A DNA stretch of 64,000 nt from Sympetrum striolatum (GCA_947579665.1 OX388348.1:3658001-3722000); one strand, 5' to 3'. Positions 30,500 to 42,690 are shown, counted from the first letter of the stretch. The notes: generated from the letters alone by a model not told the origin. Numbers and translations: made by a program.

Positions 30500-32600
30500 C
30501 CGAAAAAGTAGATGAGTGCGGAGCTGTATTTTCCACGGATAAAAGTTCTGGTTTCCTGCTTACGTCAAAACGGTTCATAATTTCCACGATTGGGAAAATA
30601 ATTGGAATTTTTTCACGTTTTGGAGTTAATCCGAAATTTAGTTTAATTTTTAAAATACCGATAATTTCGGGTATTAATTTATTATACTTGAATATAAATT
30701 GCATTTAGGAAAGAAGAATGTTATTTGATGAAATTATTTCGAAAATATTCTGTCTCAAGATTTATTCAAATTACGAATATTTATGAAATGTATTATTTCG
30801 GCTAATTATCATTACTATAGGCATGTAATTATTCTTTCGAGTGAATCCAAATTCGGGTGAATATACTCTTAAATTTGCAGGTACGACGCGGGTTGCTAAA
30901 ATTCAGGAATTATTAAAGAAAGTCAAATTCTCTGTTGAGAATGTTAAAAAACCATAATATTTTGTGTATAGCCAATCTATTATAAAATATATCCTTTTGC
31001 TGTAAGTTTTAGAAAATTTCTAGTGAGTACTTATCCGAATTCTCATATAATCAATTGGATTCTCTTAATCATTTATCTCATTTTAAGAAGGGCAACAACT
31101 TTAAAGTAAAAAATGTAATTTTCTTCCGTTTGATTCTCGTTGTTCCCAAAAACATTAAGAAGAGTTTAAATAGAACAGTTTTGAAAATTCCGCGATATTG
31201 GATTATATTCCTGTTAAGTTATATCTAAAGTAGTTTTTAGGTATTTGGAGTCCAAACTCCCGATACCTTCGAATATATTTTATTTCAGATCTACTCTTGG
31301 ATGCTGAGCGATGAGAATTGAGATTATTTATACTATTATTGAAATAATTTTCCGTATGATTTTACTTAATAAATCTGAGTGCGATCTCTATAAAACTAAA
31401 TAGTTATCTTCTATTCATTTCTCCGCAGACAAATGAAGCCACGGATGTTTCACGAGGATTCTTTCGAAATTTACCACTGAAAAAATACTTCAGAAATAGT
31501 TTCTCCATTTTTATCTATTTCGGTTGAGGAGGAAATGACTTCATAAGTCAAAACTCCAATCTAATCCAGGGGAAATAAAAATAAGCATAGTTGATTTTCC
31601 GTTGACATCTCTAAGACAATTAAATTCTCTATAGTAAATTAAAGGCTCTTTCGGTTGGTTTTAGAGGATTCCTTTTTGGAAAGTCAAAAGTTTGGAATTA
31701 ATCGTTGTGTGATTTTGATCGTCTTTAGTCCGCGTTTATCGGGTAGTATGTTCATTATCTCGGGAGTTTTTCTCTAGTATTCTGAATTTTCCCGAATCCA
31801 AGGATATTAAATAAAAATGTCAAAGAATTTTAGAGAAGTGTAAAGACATAATTTAGAAACAACGGTCATCTAATATGAGCGTATCCCTTTTTAGCTGAAG
31901 TCGAAGTGATTTTGAAATGGCCGTACTCTGAACATGGCGAATTCGTGCTTTCAGAAGTAGGATATATTTCGTGTTGAGCAGCTCTTGTGCGGCAATCACA
32001 ATTTCAACTCAGTGCTCTGTTTATAAAAACGGATTTAAGCACAGAAACGCATATATTCGGGTAATTCTCAATTAATCCGTCTTTGCATTGTCCAGAACTG
32101 CAATTCCGAGTAACTTCCCATCGTAAATATAATACGATTTTTCGGAATTTTGGACTCAATCGGTATTCATACATTTATATATAATATTTTATGCCTCTTT
32201 ACGACTAGGATAACTTGGTCTTTCAATTTATAGCATGGCTTTACTTAAGAAAACAAGAAGTTGGCTGCGGAGAAGAAAATATTTGCTCATGAATCTCTCC
32301 CTAAACCGAAATTGCTGTTTGCGGAGGCTGGGCGAAATTGAAAATTTTAATGAAACAACTTATGCTACAAGAAGTTTCATCATCTAAATTATCGACCTGC
32401 AAAAACGACTTTATAATTCTTTATGTAAATTTGCGTATACCTTGTAAAAGTTTTATTTTAGGATATTCGGAACGCAAAGTAATTTTTCGAGAAAATAGCT
32501 CATCCTTGGAAATTTTAATTTCGCAACTTTTAAATTTTACTGAAATTAGTATTCCCTGCGAGTGCCTTGAGGTGGAAAGGGCTCTATGGGCGAAAGAATT
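30500..32600. other. AT-rich non-coding stretch
   Basis: The largest frame is 94 codons (32338-32622 plus), unrecognised. If the island at 30.1-30.5 kb is a promoter, this would be its first intron. Confidence 0.5.
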
Positions 32601-32610
32601 ATATTTTGGA

Positions 32611-32695
32611 GGTCTCGGATAGCCAAGTGGTGATTCGATTTGGCGAAAGCGATCTTGGGTTCAATTCTCGGTGGGAATCCGTGTGTGTGAAATGA
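32611..32695 (+). repeat. tRNA-derived SINE-like fragment
   Basis: The A-box-like GATAGCCAAGTGGTGATTCG and B-box-like GGGTTCAATTCTC are spaced as in a class II (Leu/Ser-like) tRNA head and followed by GGTGGGAATCC. The arms are too degraded for a functional tRNA. Confidence 0.5.
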
Positions 32696-32699
32696 CCTG

Positions 32700-33630
32700 C
32701 GTTGTTGGAGAAGTTTTATTTCCACTAATCATACTTTGTCCTATTTCTACACAGTAATTTAGAATAATTCTTATATATTTAATTTTCACCTTTAACAAAT
32801 CGATTTCATTTTGCCCTTAAAAAGTATATATGTACTTAGTAAATATAGTACAGAAAGTATTCGCTTTAAGAACTCAAAGAAGACCGAATGGAATTAAATT
32901 TGGATAAATGGAAACGTTCGATGTTGAAATTGTAAATTATTATTATTTCAACTGATATAGTGAAATTTGATACAAAAGTTTGGAATACTTTTTATCGAAT
33001 TTATTCGAACAAGGAGCATAATTGAAATAAATGACGTATTTAATCAGACGAGATTGAGTCTATGGGGTTATTCTTATTTTCCTTACGCCTTCAATAGTAT
33101 CACTTCCAAGAAGGAAAATATTGATGTAATGTAATGGATGTAAATTAGAGAAAAAGAACCATAAAACATAATATATTTTAATCGGAAGCTACCAGTTTAG
33201 CGAAGGCTGGCTTTCATTATACACTATTCTATTTTAAAGTAAATTGTTCGGTGAAAAGTATGATCTTTTACTGTTTATACGAAAGAAGTGTTAATGCCTA
33301 AGTCGGTTGTATCACACCCTTCCGTGATTTCTTGTCGTACCGAGGCAATACGTTAAAGTCAGAGGTTCTTTGAACCAAAGGGGCGTTTTAATAACAGAAA
33401 AACCGTAGGGTTATAATTGTTTCGGAACCGCCGCGAAATTGATTTCTCTTCCGTTTAATTCCGAAAATCTATTTCATATCGCCGCCAGCTAATGGGATAA
33501 GATAGTTATGCCGTAAAGAATGAGTATTTATGGAGACCAAAGGTTAAAAGGTCCCGTGTACGTTTAGGAAATAGAAGGAAATATGGAGCATAACTCGGCA
33601 GTCGTGAGATGGGTGCGCAAACAAAGCCGC
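32700..33630. other. AT-rich non-coding stretch
   Basis: No frame above 62 codons apart from those driven by the tandem repeat that follows. Nothing recognised. Confidence 0.55.
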
Positions 33631-33640
33631 CTTTGCCCCC

Positions 33641-33723
33641 CTCACACCAGAGGCCCCTCACTCCAGAAGCCCCCTCACACCAGAGGCCCCTCACTCCAGA
33701 AGCCCCCTCACACCAGAGGCCCC
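33641..33723. repeat. 33-bp tandem repeat (minisatellite), 2.5 copies
   Basis: Two identical 33-bp units (33641-33673 and 33674-33706) and a 17-bp partial third unit. Each unit is itself built from two related halves, CTCACACCAGAGGCCCC and CTCACTCCAGAAGCCCC. Because 33 is a multiple of three, open frames cross it on both strands and encode an 11-residue peptide repeat (HTRGPSLQKPP on plus). There is no evidence that it is translated. Confidence 0.93.
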
Positions 33724-33739
33724 TTTGCCCTCTGGGAAT

Positions 33740-34090
33740 CCTCTCCCCATTTTCTTCTACACTTCATCGCTAATTCGCTTTCCCTACCTTTTCGCCTCGT
33801 CCGCCTCTTTTCTCCATTTTGTTTCTACTACTCTCGTGCTGATGCGATACTTTCTCTCTGCGTTGGAATTCGTAGCCATTCCTCTTTCTTTTGGACCAAA
33901 AGAAATGAAAATTTTGTTTCATTGTCGAAGTCTCTCGTAGACGCTACGTAAATATTTTCCTACTTTTCCTTTCGCGATATTTTATCTATCTTTTCTAAAT
34001 ATTGAGGTGATGATATTGCAGTATCAAGATGGCGAATTGAAATATACCGAACAAAAGAAAGTGTGCAACTTAAATCCAAGGTTGAACTGG
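33740..34090. other. pyrimidine-rich then AT-rich non-coding stretch
   Basis: The plus strand is C/T-rich to about 33890. Open frames here extend from the tandem repeat and show no domain. Confidence 0.5.
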
Positions 34091-34094
34091 AAGT

Positions 34095-34170
34095 GAAAAG
34101 TGTACGAATGGCTGGGACTCGAAACCAGGTCTTCCACTTTCCGGGCAGGTATTCTAGCCAATGCACGAAG
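34095..34170 (-). repeat. tRNA-derived SINE-like fragment, antisense
   Basis: The minus strand shows an A-box-like TTGGCTAGAATACCTGCC and a B-box-like GGTTTCGAGTCCC at tRNA-like spacing. Degraded. Confidence 0.45.
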
Positions 34171-34269
34171 GGTGGAATGGTTGTTCGGTGGTTAGAATGC
34201 CTCTGTGTTATCCAACCTCTCATGTATGAGTTCGTTTTGCTGGCAATTAGAAATTTTACTTAGAATTAG

Positions 34270-35970
34270 TTTGTTCATAAATCGCTGAGAAGCTATTGGA
34301 GAATTTATTTGCGATTAAGAAAAATGATTTAAAAGTAAATTTGCAAATAACCCTAGCTGTTGACGCACCCTCAAACCATAATGCTACTACCATAACAAAA
34401 GTAAATTGAATTATATAATACGATATTAAAAAACTCGATTACCGCCGTAAAGGCTCCATATCCATAAGGCGTCGTAAAGGCTTATATCTTCTTCCATTGA
34501 GAAGCATAGCACCGATACAGAATCACTGCTCTTATGTCATCCTTAGCTTCCACTATGGTTATATCCGACTTTATCTTTTTCTATTTTATTCCTGTCCATT
34601 CATTCTGAGGGTTGTCATAATTTCATAAATAATGTTGTCGTTGAAACGTAATATGGCGCTATCTACATGTAAAAACTTAAGTTGATTTCACAAATTTCGA
34701 TGGAAGTACTTATGTTACCTAAAATTAAGTTTACCACTCACCAGTTCCTTCTAATTCTTTCATGTTTTTTCAATTTTTATTTTTCTCTCCACTTTGTGTT
34801 ATTTACTTGCTGTTTATGTTGCTATATTTCTATTTGTTATACTGTCACCATAAATTGTCATTTTATGCTGTATGTGATAAATGATTAAATAAATAAATAA
34901 GTGCTACGAAAGGGGTAAAAATTTAATGTTTATTCTTGAGCTAAATTTTTAAATTTCTTAGCGAGAGAAATACGCATTTAATTAGCAGTAATTGTGATGA
35001 ATATGTTGCGATTAGTTTAGATATAGTAATTATGAAAATAATTAATTGTACAATTAGCAATGATTTTATCGTCCCCTTTATATCTGATTATTTCGCTGCT
35101 TCAGCAGTCAATCTGGTACTGCGTGTTTAGTTTAATAATTATGTCAATTGTTGTACAAAACACTCAATCCCTAATGTGAAATAGAAAGAGTTAGTCCGGT
35201 GGCCGCATCTTAATCCATTTCTTCCTCTCCTCCTGTGTATTGAGTTCGCAGAGGGCGATAAACTCTCATTATACTCTTATTTGCGCTTCTCTTCTCCAAA
35301 CATCTCTTTCCCTATTCGTAATGCCATTCCTTCTTCACCACACACATTTCCCACTTCGCTAAATTCTATATATACTACGTTTTCACTCCATTACGTTTCC
35401 TCCATTTTCTAATATTTATTTACCGCAGAACTAACAGCCTTCTAATCTGTCTCTTCAACGACATCTTCCCTGGTTTGTTGTATTTTTCTCTTATTCAGTG
35501 TTTCAGTCAATGCTCCTTTTTCTTCATTTACCACAACTCGCTCATCCCTACTCTTTCTATATCCCGTATAATATTTCCTCTTTATTTCTATTTGTGTGAC
35601 TATTCTCCGACTTTCTATTACTTCCTACGGCTATTTTCTTTTGAGCTCTTATTATATATTCTATCCCTAAGATCCTCCTTCCTCTTATATTCTCCATGCC
35701 TCGGTTGTCCAATCTCTTCAGTCCAAAATGTACTATTGCAATTTCATCACACTCGCGCTGTGAGGTAATCAACTAACATTATTATATCTACAATCTTTCT
35801 TACGGGGAATTTTCACTCTTTTTTCACGTGCACTGTGCAAATACCTAATTGCATCACACCCATGAAGTTAAGTAACAGTCAAATCATAGATAATTTTTAC
35901 TAATAAATTTGATTGCGTATCATTTTAATATTAAATTGCATGCTATGAAGTTCGAAAAGTTCTGGTAATT
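34270..35970. other. non-coding; pyrimidine-rich on plus at 35200-35760
   Basis: No recognised gene. The strongly C/T-biased plus strand at 35200-35760 resembles the antisense of purine-rich LINE 3' ends seen elsewhere here, but I could not find RT motifs in it. Confidence 0.45.
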
Positions 35971-35972
35971 AG

Positions 35973-36097
35973 TTTTTCCCGAGAAAACGCCGAGCAGGAG
36001 AAATGTAAAATTCTGGTATTTGATAACGGCATATATTCTAGGTACGGATTACCACCAGAATTCTACATTTCTCTTCCTTGGCGTTTTTGCGGGAAAA
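35973..36097. mobile_element. palindromic miniature element, about 125 bp
   Basis: Arms of about 45 bp (35973-36017 and 36054-36097) are inverted copies with several mismatches: TTTTTCCCGAGAAAACGCC on the left, GGCGTTTTTGCGGGAAAAA on the right, then ACATTT/AAATGT blocks. The loop is about 36 bp. It looks like a foldback MITE; no target duplication was established. Confidence 0.68.
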
Positions 36098-36099
36098 AT

Positions 36100-36565
36100 A
36101 TGTCCGAGAATTTTTTGAACGTAATAATACAAATTTCCGTATAATACATGTATTTCATCTGAGGGTACAACTTTCGATAATAAAAATGTATTTATCAAAC
36201 GTTGAGAACCGTCTCAAAACCTCCGACGGGCCCCATTCAGACCTGTGGACCGTATATTGGACGATATTGATCTGTTCTTTCGTTAAATCAAGTGTCTTAT
36301 TGGTCATAGTAAAGACAACATATGATTACATTCAGTGGACGACAATTTCTGCTCCCTGACGTCGTAACTTTCACTCCACAAGAGGGGGCGATTTTGCGCC
36401 TCACCTACCCCAGCACATAAATAAAGTCAAGTCCACAACTGTAATCGTACAGTACTTTCGTTGGAGGCATATAGTGATAGCCTCTTTTAAGAATTAATTA
36501 GGTAACTTCGTTCTTTACATTTCTCACTCAATTCAGTTTTGCAAGCATTTAATTTCTATATGAAA
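36100..36565. other. non-coding stretch
   Basis: The only frame above 90 codons (36078-36359) begins inside the palindromic element and is unrecognised. A TATA-like CATAAATAAAG lies near 36415-36425, without further support for a promoter. Confidence 0.4.
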
Positions 36566-36569
36566 ATAT

Positions 36570-36600
36570 CGCCGCATTTGTGAGTTAAACAAATGCGGCG
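36570..36600 (+). other. perfect 12-bp hairpin
   Basis: CGCCGCATTTGT (36570-36581) pairs perfectly with ACAAATGCGGCG (36589-36600) across a 7-base loop. The stem is GC-rich in an AT-rich setting. No U-run follows and no gene neighbours it. Confidence 0.7.
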
Positions 36601-36609
36601 TTGTTGAAA

Positions 36610-37150
36610 AGAACTCTATAAATCTAACTCTCTAACTTAATAAAATTTGTGGAAACAGGTTTGCACTGAAGGAAAAAGCTAAGAAGGTAGGCTTAAAAGA
36701 TGCTATAAAATGCAGTTCGGGGTTCGACACCATCGTGCAAAATAACATAAGCTGTCGAATCACTTTAAACAGTACTACTGCGGAAGATAGGAAAACATTG
36801 ATAGTGGGCTTCGTGATTTTCAACCTCGTATATCGCAATAAATCGTTGTAAATCTCTGTTAAAATGAACATCAGAGTTGGAGGTCTATAACATTGGTTGT
36901 TATAGTGAAATTAGTGAATGTTGATCGATACTGCTGTGCGTTTAATTTATTTGATTTCAAATCGCTGTAATTTGGTAAGAGTACTAGGTAGCAAAGGTCG
37001 AGGAAGATGTAATAATATAACAGTACAATCTGTTTGGCATTCGCCCAAGGACAGGAAGAAAACCCCTCCAAAAACCTCACGCGAACAGTATACATATTTT
37101 ATTGTCATTAATAATAATAATAATTCATTCTGCATAAAATATTACCTTAT
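36610..37150. other. AT-rich non-coding stretch
   Basis: Short unrecognised frames only (at most 79 codons wholly inside). Confidence 0.5.
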
Positions 37151-37152
37151 AC

Positions 37153-37471
37153 CGTGGGTGGCGAACTTATGGCACACGTGCCCAAAGTGGTACGCGAGAG
37201 AATTTCTTCGGCACGCGAAACTCCTACGACATTATATTTTTTTGCATTATTCACTCAATAAATGAAGTTCTACAGTAAACAAATGTAGATTCTATTTGTT
37301 AGTAGTTAACTAACGACCATTTAAGTCTTGTACAAGATCTTAATCGCATCGTTTACATTATAAAAAGAATAATATCACAATCTCACAGTATGGTTGGGCG
37401 CCGCGTTTCCAAGCAAGTCCTTTATATTCATCAAATATGGCACTCTTGCTGCATAAGGTTCGCCAACCCTG
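37153..37471. mobile_element. hAT-like MITE, copy 1 (319 bp)
   Basis: The left end (GTGGGTGGCGAACTTATGGC) and right end (GGTTCGCCAACCCTG) are inverted counterparts of a type common in animal hAT elements. Flanking 8-mers CCTTATAC and CCTTATGC match at 7 of 8 positions, as expected of a hAT target duplication. The interior is non-coding and aligns with the copy at 45631 over its length. Confidence 0.82.
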
Positions 37472-37589
37472 CCTTATGCCTCTGCTTATACTATGTAGGA
37501 GATGTTATCATATGCTAAAGATTATAAAGTGATTTAAAACTGAGATTCATCTATAAACATATTTTATTTTATTAACAATATTCATTTGA

Positions 37590-38260
37590 TTGCTTCATTA
37601 TTCATTTACCCATTTCTATTCCTCCTCCCAGGATTCCCACTCATTATTTCCCGTCGTTTAATTTTCCTCTGGTTCCTATTTCTCTTCATTAATTCTTCTC
37701 TCTCCATCACATTCATATCAGCATTATTCCTCCTTCTCACAACCACATTTCATTTCCCCATTTCTCTTTATTCCTTTTCTTGTTTACATTAGAACTTCGC
37801 AAACTCGTTATTTCGTTTTTGAAAAATCGGCCCCTCCAGATATTGTTTTCGGAAACGTCTTCATTTACGCTACGCTTTTCTCATTTATATATCTTTTTTG
37901 CCCCAGCGCTCCCTGCTTATCTTCCTTCCGTTACCCGTCCTATCCTATCAGTTGCACCCCTTTCACTTCTCATAGAGAGAGATGGCCCTCCGAAGGCCGT
38001 AGGCGACCCTTCCTCGGAGGGCTGTTCCCTTCTCTGACCAACCCACTCCATCCTCGCTTTCTCCCCATACATCTTTCCCTTCCTTTCTTCTCCAATTTTT
38101 CATTTGAAAAATATTACATCATCTCCATTCATATCCATCCCGTTTCATATTTTCACTCGCATTTCCTCCTAGACGCCATCATCCAACCAGATCCAATCCA
38201 TCAAATTCGGACTCCTTCCTGATCCAGTCATCCCATCAAATCCGATCCAATAAGAGTTTG
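37590..38260. other. pyrimidine-rich non-coding stretch
   Basis: The plus strand is strongly C/T-biased with no recognised coding content. It contains a hairpin at 37985-38022 (9-bp GC-rich stem, GCCCTCCGA / TCGGAGGGC, about 20-base loop). The end has several ATCCAATC-like words. Confidence 0.5.
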
Positions 38261-38730
38261 TCCGAATGATGCGTATCTTTCCAATTTTTTGCACTCTGAG
38301 AAAATGTCCTTTTCCTAACCAAAGACGTTTCAGTCATATTTTTCGCGTATCTCATTTATTCAGAGTGATATTGTATATGATTCATGTCTGCCTTTTATTG
38401 CTTCATAGTAATAGTGAGAAAATTCCCTTACATCAAATGCCTTTTAATCCAGCCGCTTCAAGTCACTAATAATTGTCCTATATATTCATCATTCTTTTAT
38501 TTTGTCAGTTTACTTTGTCAGTATCAATTTAAAGTTTACCGATGACCCGACCTTCAAAAAGAAAGAAAGTCTTTCATCTCGAATTACTAACATTTCTCGG
38601 TGTACGATTTCTTATGACTCTTTGCAATCTTATAGGATACAATCTCTGCATCCTATGTGGTGTATAAGTCAAAGCTACATAATAATAATATAGTCTATGC
38701 GACCCTGCCGAAAAGTGTCTTCTTCGGGAT

Positions 38731-39075
38731 TTAGAAAAGGTATAACGAAAAGCAATACGATTTGTAAAGAATTGCTACTATATAACAGTGAGTGTTACTC
38801 AGATGATACAGGATGTTGAGTAGGAATCATTAGAAGATAGAAGACTAATTCAAAAGAATAACCTACTAAAAACGTTCTGAGAAATTTCGTTCTCAGAAGA
38901 TGTAACGGATTTATGCGACCTCCCTGTTATATGGGCAGTTCTGATATTGCGAGGAAGACTAGGGAAATAAATGCTAGAACAAATCGTTTCAAGAATTTAT
39001 TTTGACAGCTAACAATACGCAAAAGCAATCGATTAGAAAAATGGAGTCAAGGCTCTTGCACTCCCGAAAGGCGGC
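38731..39075 (+). pseudogene. decayed CR1/L2-like LINE RT C-terminus
   Basis: On the plus strand the first frame gives KAIRFVK after a LEKV-like start, then SVTQMIQDV, a stop, ESLEDRRLIQKNNLLKTF, and later, in another frame, ARTNRFKNLF. This order matches the C-terminal region of CR1/L2-like reverse transcriptases (QRRAARFV, WE.LE.RR, R.YKNSFF). Several stops and a frame change make it a fossil. The RFKN.F motif links it to the fragments at 4.2 and 17.8 kb. Confidence 0.6.
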
Positions 39076-39179
39076 TTGCAGGGCCTAGCAAAGACATAGA
39101 CATAATCCCATCACGAGTAATCCAATCTAATTTAATGCTGCATAAGCCAATTTAATCTAATCTAATATCGCCTGATCCA

Positions 39180-41820
39180 ACGTTTCTTTTTCTCTCGAGA
39201 TTTCATAAAGTGCCGTGTTGACGGAGGGGTTAATGAAAAGTTAATTGAGTCATTTATGAGTCTCTCTGTGCATCCCTCTTTCTCTCAGCTTTCCTTCTTC
39301 CCCTATCCTTATTTTCTCTTCTCTACCTTTCTATCGATCTACTTTTACTTACTTTATTCTCTTTCCATTTTCCTCTATCATTTTCATTACCTCTCAATTG
39401 TAAAACCTATCGATGGAGGCAGGAAACCTAATGATAGGCTTGTTATGATTTTTTTAGAACTTAATGAATATTGAAAGATTTCGTGCTTTCGAATATTCTT
39501 TCTCCCAGCTTTTATTCATTATGATGTGCTGTCTTCAAAATTCTTTGTATTAATATTAACAACACAGTACGTAGAAAGTTGAAAACTTATGGTATAAACA
39601 AGTAGTGTGGGATCTCTGTGATAAGAGAAATATAGGCATACTTTTATCGAGTCACATTTCTATTTTACGTATGTATTTTTGGTGGAAGTTTTCAGTCTTT
39701 CCATATTTTGAACTCGTGCCTCACTGACTGCATAAGATTCGGGGGCACCCGTTAGATTTTTTTTTTCGTAATCTGACAGGTCTAAATTAATTTTCACTAA
39801 TTTAGTAATGAATTAATAAATTAGGCAATTAATTTGTTAATTTCTACAAAACCCCTATTAACATTACAGGTTTTATTTTTACACCCCTCCTGAATATCAT
39901 GGTTGTGCCTATTGAGATTTTATTTCTCAAAAATGTTTTCTTCTTGCCAAGTAATATTTTACTTAGATTTATTTGGAATATCTACATTTTGAAACAAGTT
40001 ATAGGGAAATATTGGGCCCGTGGCTTTACCTAAATAAATAATTCCCTCATCCTGATTGCAGAGATATTTTAGAGTGAAGTGAAAGTGAATTTCTTGGTGC
40101 ACTTTAAGTAATTTATTCCTTAAAGCATTAAAAGTGTTGGAAGATAATCGTTAGATAGTTTAATAAAGTTTATGGTGCACATTTTACAATAATAGTTTAC
40201 ATTGAGAATAATGGACATGCCACATATTTTCTGTCCCTTTATAACAAAATAATTATATAATTCTAATCACCTAGCAACGAGTTCTAACTCCAGTTGATCC
40301 ACTTTTGGTATCCATGTAATCGTTGCTTCATGATGCTCATCTTCCAGCAATATTGCGGGCGAGCAATTCTCAGTTTGGGTGACAAATTGGCACCCCTTTT
40401 CGTTCCATCGGATGCTTTCGATATGCAAATTTCCGTTCTAAATCGAGGCCTGGATTGCGCACATATCCGTCGCCTCAATGAGTCCGGATGTCGTGCCACC
40501 GGAGGTCGTCGAACCTCTTCACCGTAAATGGCGGACCACGGGAACGCGAACCCAAGGACGTGGAGGTAACGATTTTCGGTAATTCCGTGACAGAAAGTAG
40601 GTTTAAATGTGGTATGTGTACGCTGCCAGGCACCCACACGCTATCTATCTTATGTCAGCGACTGTGTTCATCTGGGTTAGGAACACCTGAATCGCCATAT
40701 GAGAAACTAAACCCGTTTGAGGACTTGGCTGACGATTTAGGCTCAGACTGTCAGGTTAGCCACTTAACGAGATTAGGACCGAGATGCAGAGAATAATATG
40801 GGATAGGATACTATGCAGTGCAAATTCCGTAATATCAGCCTTTATGTGGCAATTAATATTTACCAACACTTTTCATCGAATCAAGATAATTAATTATTAA
40901 AATTCTCGGACTTAAAAATGAAACCTCTTCATGTAGCGGAATGCATTCACGGCTTTAACTTCCTTGACGGAAATAGCATGAGTGAGAATAAAGGCTTTCC
41001 TACCTTTCTTCTTGGTTCCACGATCACTTCTAATTTAGCTTTTCTCTCAAAGCGGACGATAGAGATCTCAAGAATCTAATTATTGTATGCAGCCTTTCAT
41101 GAAATAGTACGTCACTGTTAAAATCTTATCTGTGACATTTCATCATCAATTTCGTCATTTCTGGGGTATTATTATTATATTATTAAAATACTTTTGACGT
41201 AATCATTTTGCAATGGCGTGAGAGATATTATGAATAGAGCCAACATTTTAAACAAATGAGTGTTTTATTTTAATTTAAAACAAGAAGCAAGTGTTGTTTT
41301 AAACAAATATTTTCTATGATTGGCTCGCTCCGTTCCTAGCATTAGATATTTAGTTGTAGTCGTAACATAGCAAATATTCCTTAGCAGCATCTCAGAATAA
41401 TTTACAGCTTCATTTATTGTAGAATATTTGAAATATTTACAGCCAGGAAAGTCCACCGAACTTCTTTCTATTCCAACACATTTGCTGCCACATTCAGACG
41501 AGTCCCAAGAGTTTTGAAAATGTCGCCATAAGTAGTTGCCGTATTTTTCTCAAAGAGAAGGAAATGACCTTTCTCGATGGGCTAAGAAATCTCTCGCTGT
41601 CATTCATCCGACTTTCTAGACGGGAATAATGTCCGTACCCCTTCATTTCCAATGTGTATGACTAAAATAGTGTTTCGGATCTCCGTGTTTCCAAAACCAA
41701 GTTGAAGAGGAAAGAAAACTTATGAATGCTATTTACTTGTTATTTGAGCCTACAAAACTGGGCTTTGTAGAAAGTTTGTTTTTTTGTTTACTATCCGGTG
41801 AACGTTTAAAGCATACCTCG
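39180..41820. other. mostly AT-rich non-coding; CpG-richer patch at 40330-40800
   Basis: Frames in the CpG-richer patch (117 codons at 40284-40637 minus, 102 at 40488-40796 plus) overlap on opposite strands and match nothing I recognise. One could contain an exon; neither shows clear splice borders. The rest is AT-rich without features. Confidence 0.45.
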
Positions 41821-41824
41821 TGAA

Positions 41825-42034
41825 TTTTTTAAACTTTTTCTATCTTCTTAGCTAAAATATGTCAAAATTATCATTTCGAAGGTACCGAATAGTAATTTTC
41901 CGTTTGTTTAATATTCACCATTGAAGATAGCTAAATGGTGTATATCAAACAAACGGAAAATTACTTTTCGGTACTTTAGAAAAGATTATTTTTACATATA
42001 TTTAGCTAAGAAGATAGAAAAAGTTCAAAAAAAT
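41825..42034. mobile_element. near-perfect 210-bp palindrome (foldback MITE)
   Basis: Left arm 41825-41921 and right arm 41933-42034 are inverted copies at roughly 88% identity by eye, meeting at CACCATT / AATGGTG around an 11-base loop. Exact blocks include CTATCTTCTTAGCTAAA and AGTAATTTTCCGTTTGTTT. A transcript of either strand would form a hairpin of about 97 bp. No coding capacity. Confidence 0.85.
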
Positions 42035-42039
42035 ATGCG

Positions 42040-42690
42040 TGTTTCTTTATCCAGTTGTATTTATTAATATTTCTAATAATTAATTTATATATCCGATATG
42101 CTCGTGCTTTATCTGCTTTGTGTGGTATTTCGGATGTAAATAAATCTTTCGCTATAATTTTACAATCGGCCGAAATTGAAAAACGAATCTCTAATTGGAA
42201 ATTTTTGTTTTCTGAAATTTTAAATTTCGAAGATTGTTTTTTCAATAATTGAATCCGGGAATTTTTCATCTCCGAAAAGTACGCGAACATTTTTTGCTTT
42301 GGTATTTAAACTCATTAAAATGCTTATCCCGAATAAATCACGAAAGTTAATTGTTTTTTCAGCCACCCACATCGTCGAAGTTATAGCAAATGGAAATGGA
42401 AAATATATTTTAGAGGGAAAATCGCTTTTGCTTGAGTATCTCTCTAGAATAATTCGTTAGCAATATAATCAAGGCTTTAAATTAGGAAATTATGAGCTAT
42501 TTTTCGATCTAAATCATATATATTTTCCTTGATAATCAATTTTAAGTTTGGATGTAATTTATCAGCAAAAGAAGTTTGGCTCGAACTTGTTTGGACTAAA
42601 AATTTATATTTTATTTTATTGGAATGCTTTTGAAAGCGAAATCGATATTTCCAGTCCTTAGAGACTCCGTTTTTATTTCCGCCACTATTA
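42040..42690. other. AT-rich non-coding stretch
   Basis: Two unrecognised minus frames (94 and 86 codons); lysine- and isoleucine-rich because the DNA is A-rich. Confidence 0.5.

Noticed and set aside
33583..33951. 122-codon frame with an HTRGPSLQKPP repeat
   Set aside because: The peptide repeat comes from a 33-bp DNA tandem repeat, which keeps frames open on both strands; no signal peptide or start context.
37590..38260. Pyrimidine-rich tract as another antisense LINE fragment
   Set aside because: No RT C-terminal block could be read on the minus strand, unlike at 15.8 and 59.4 kb.
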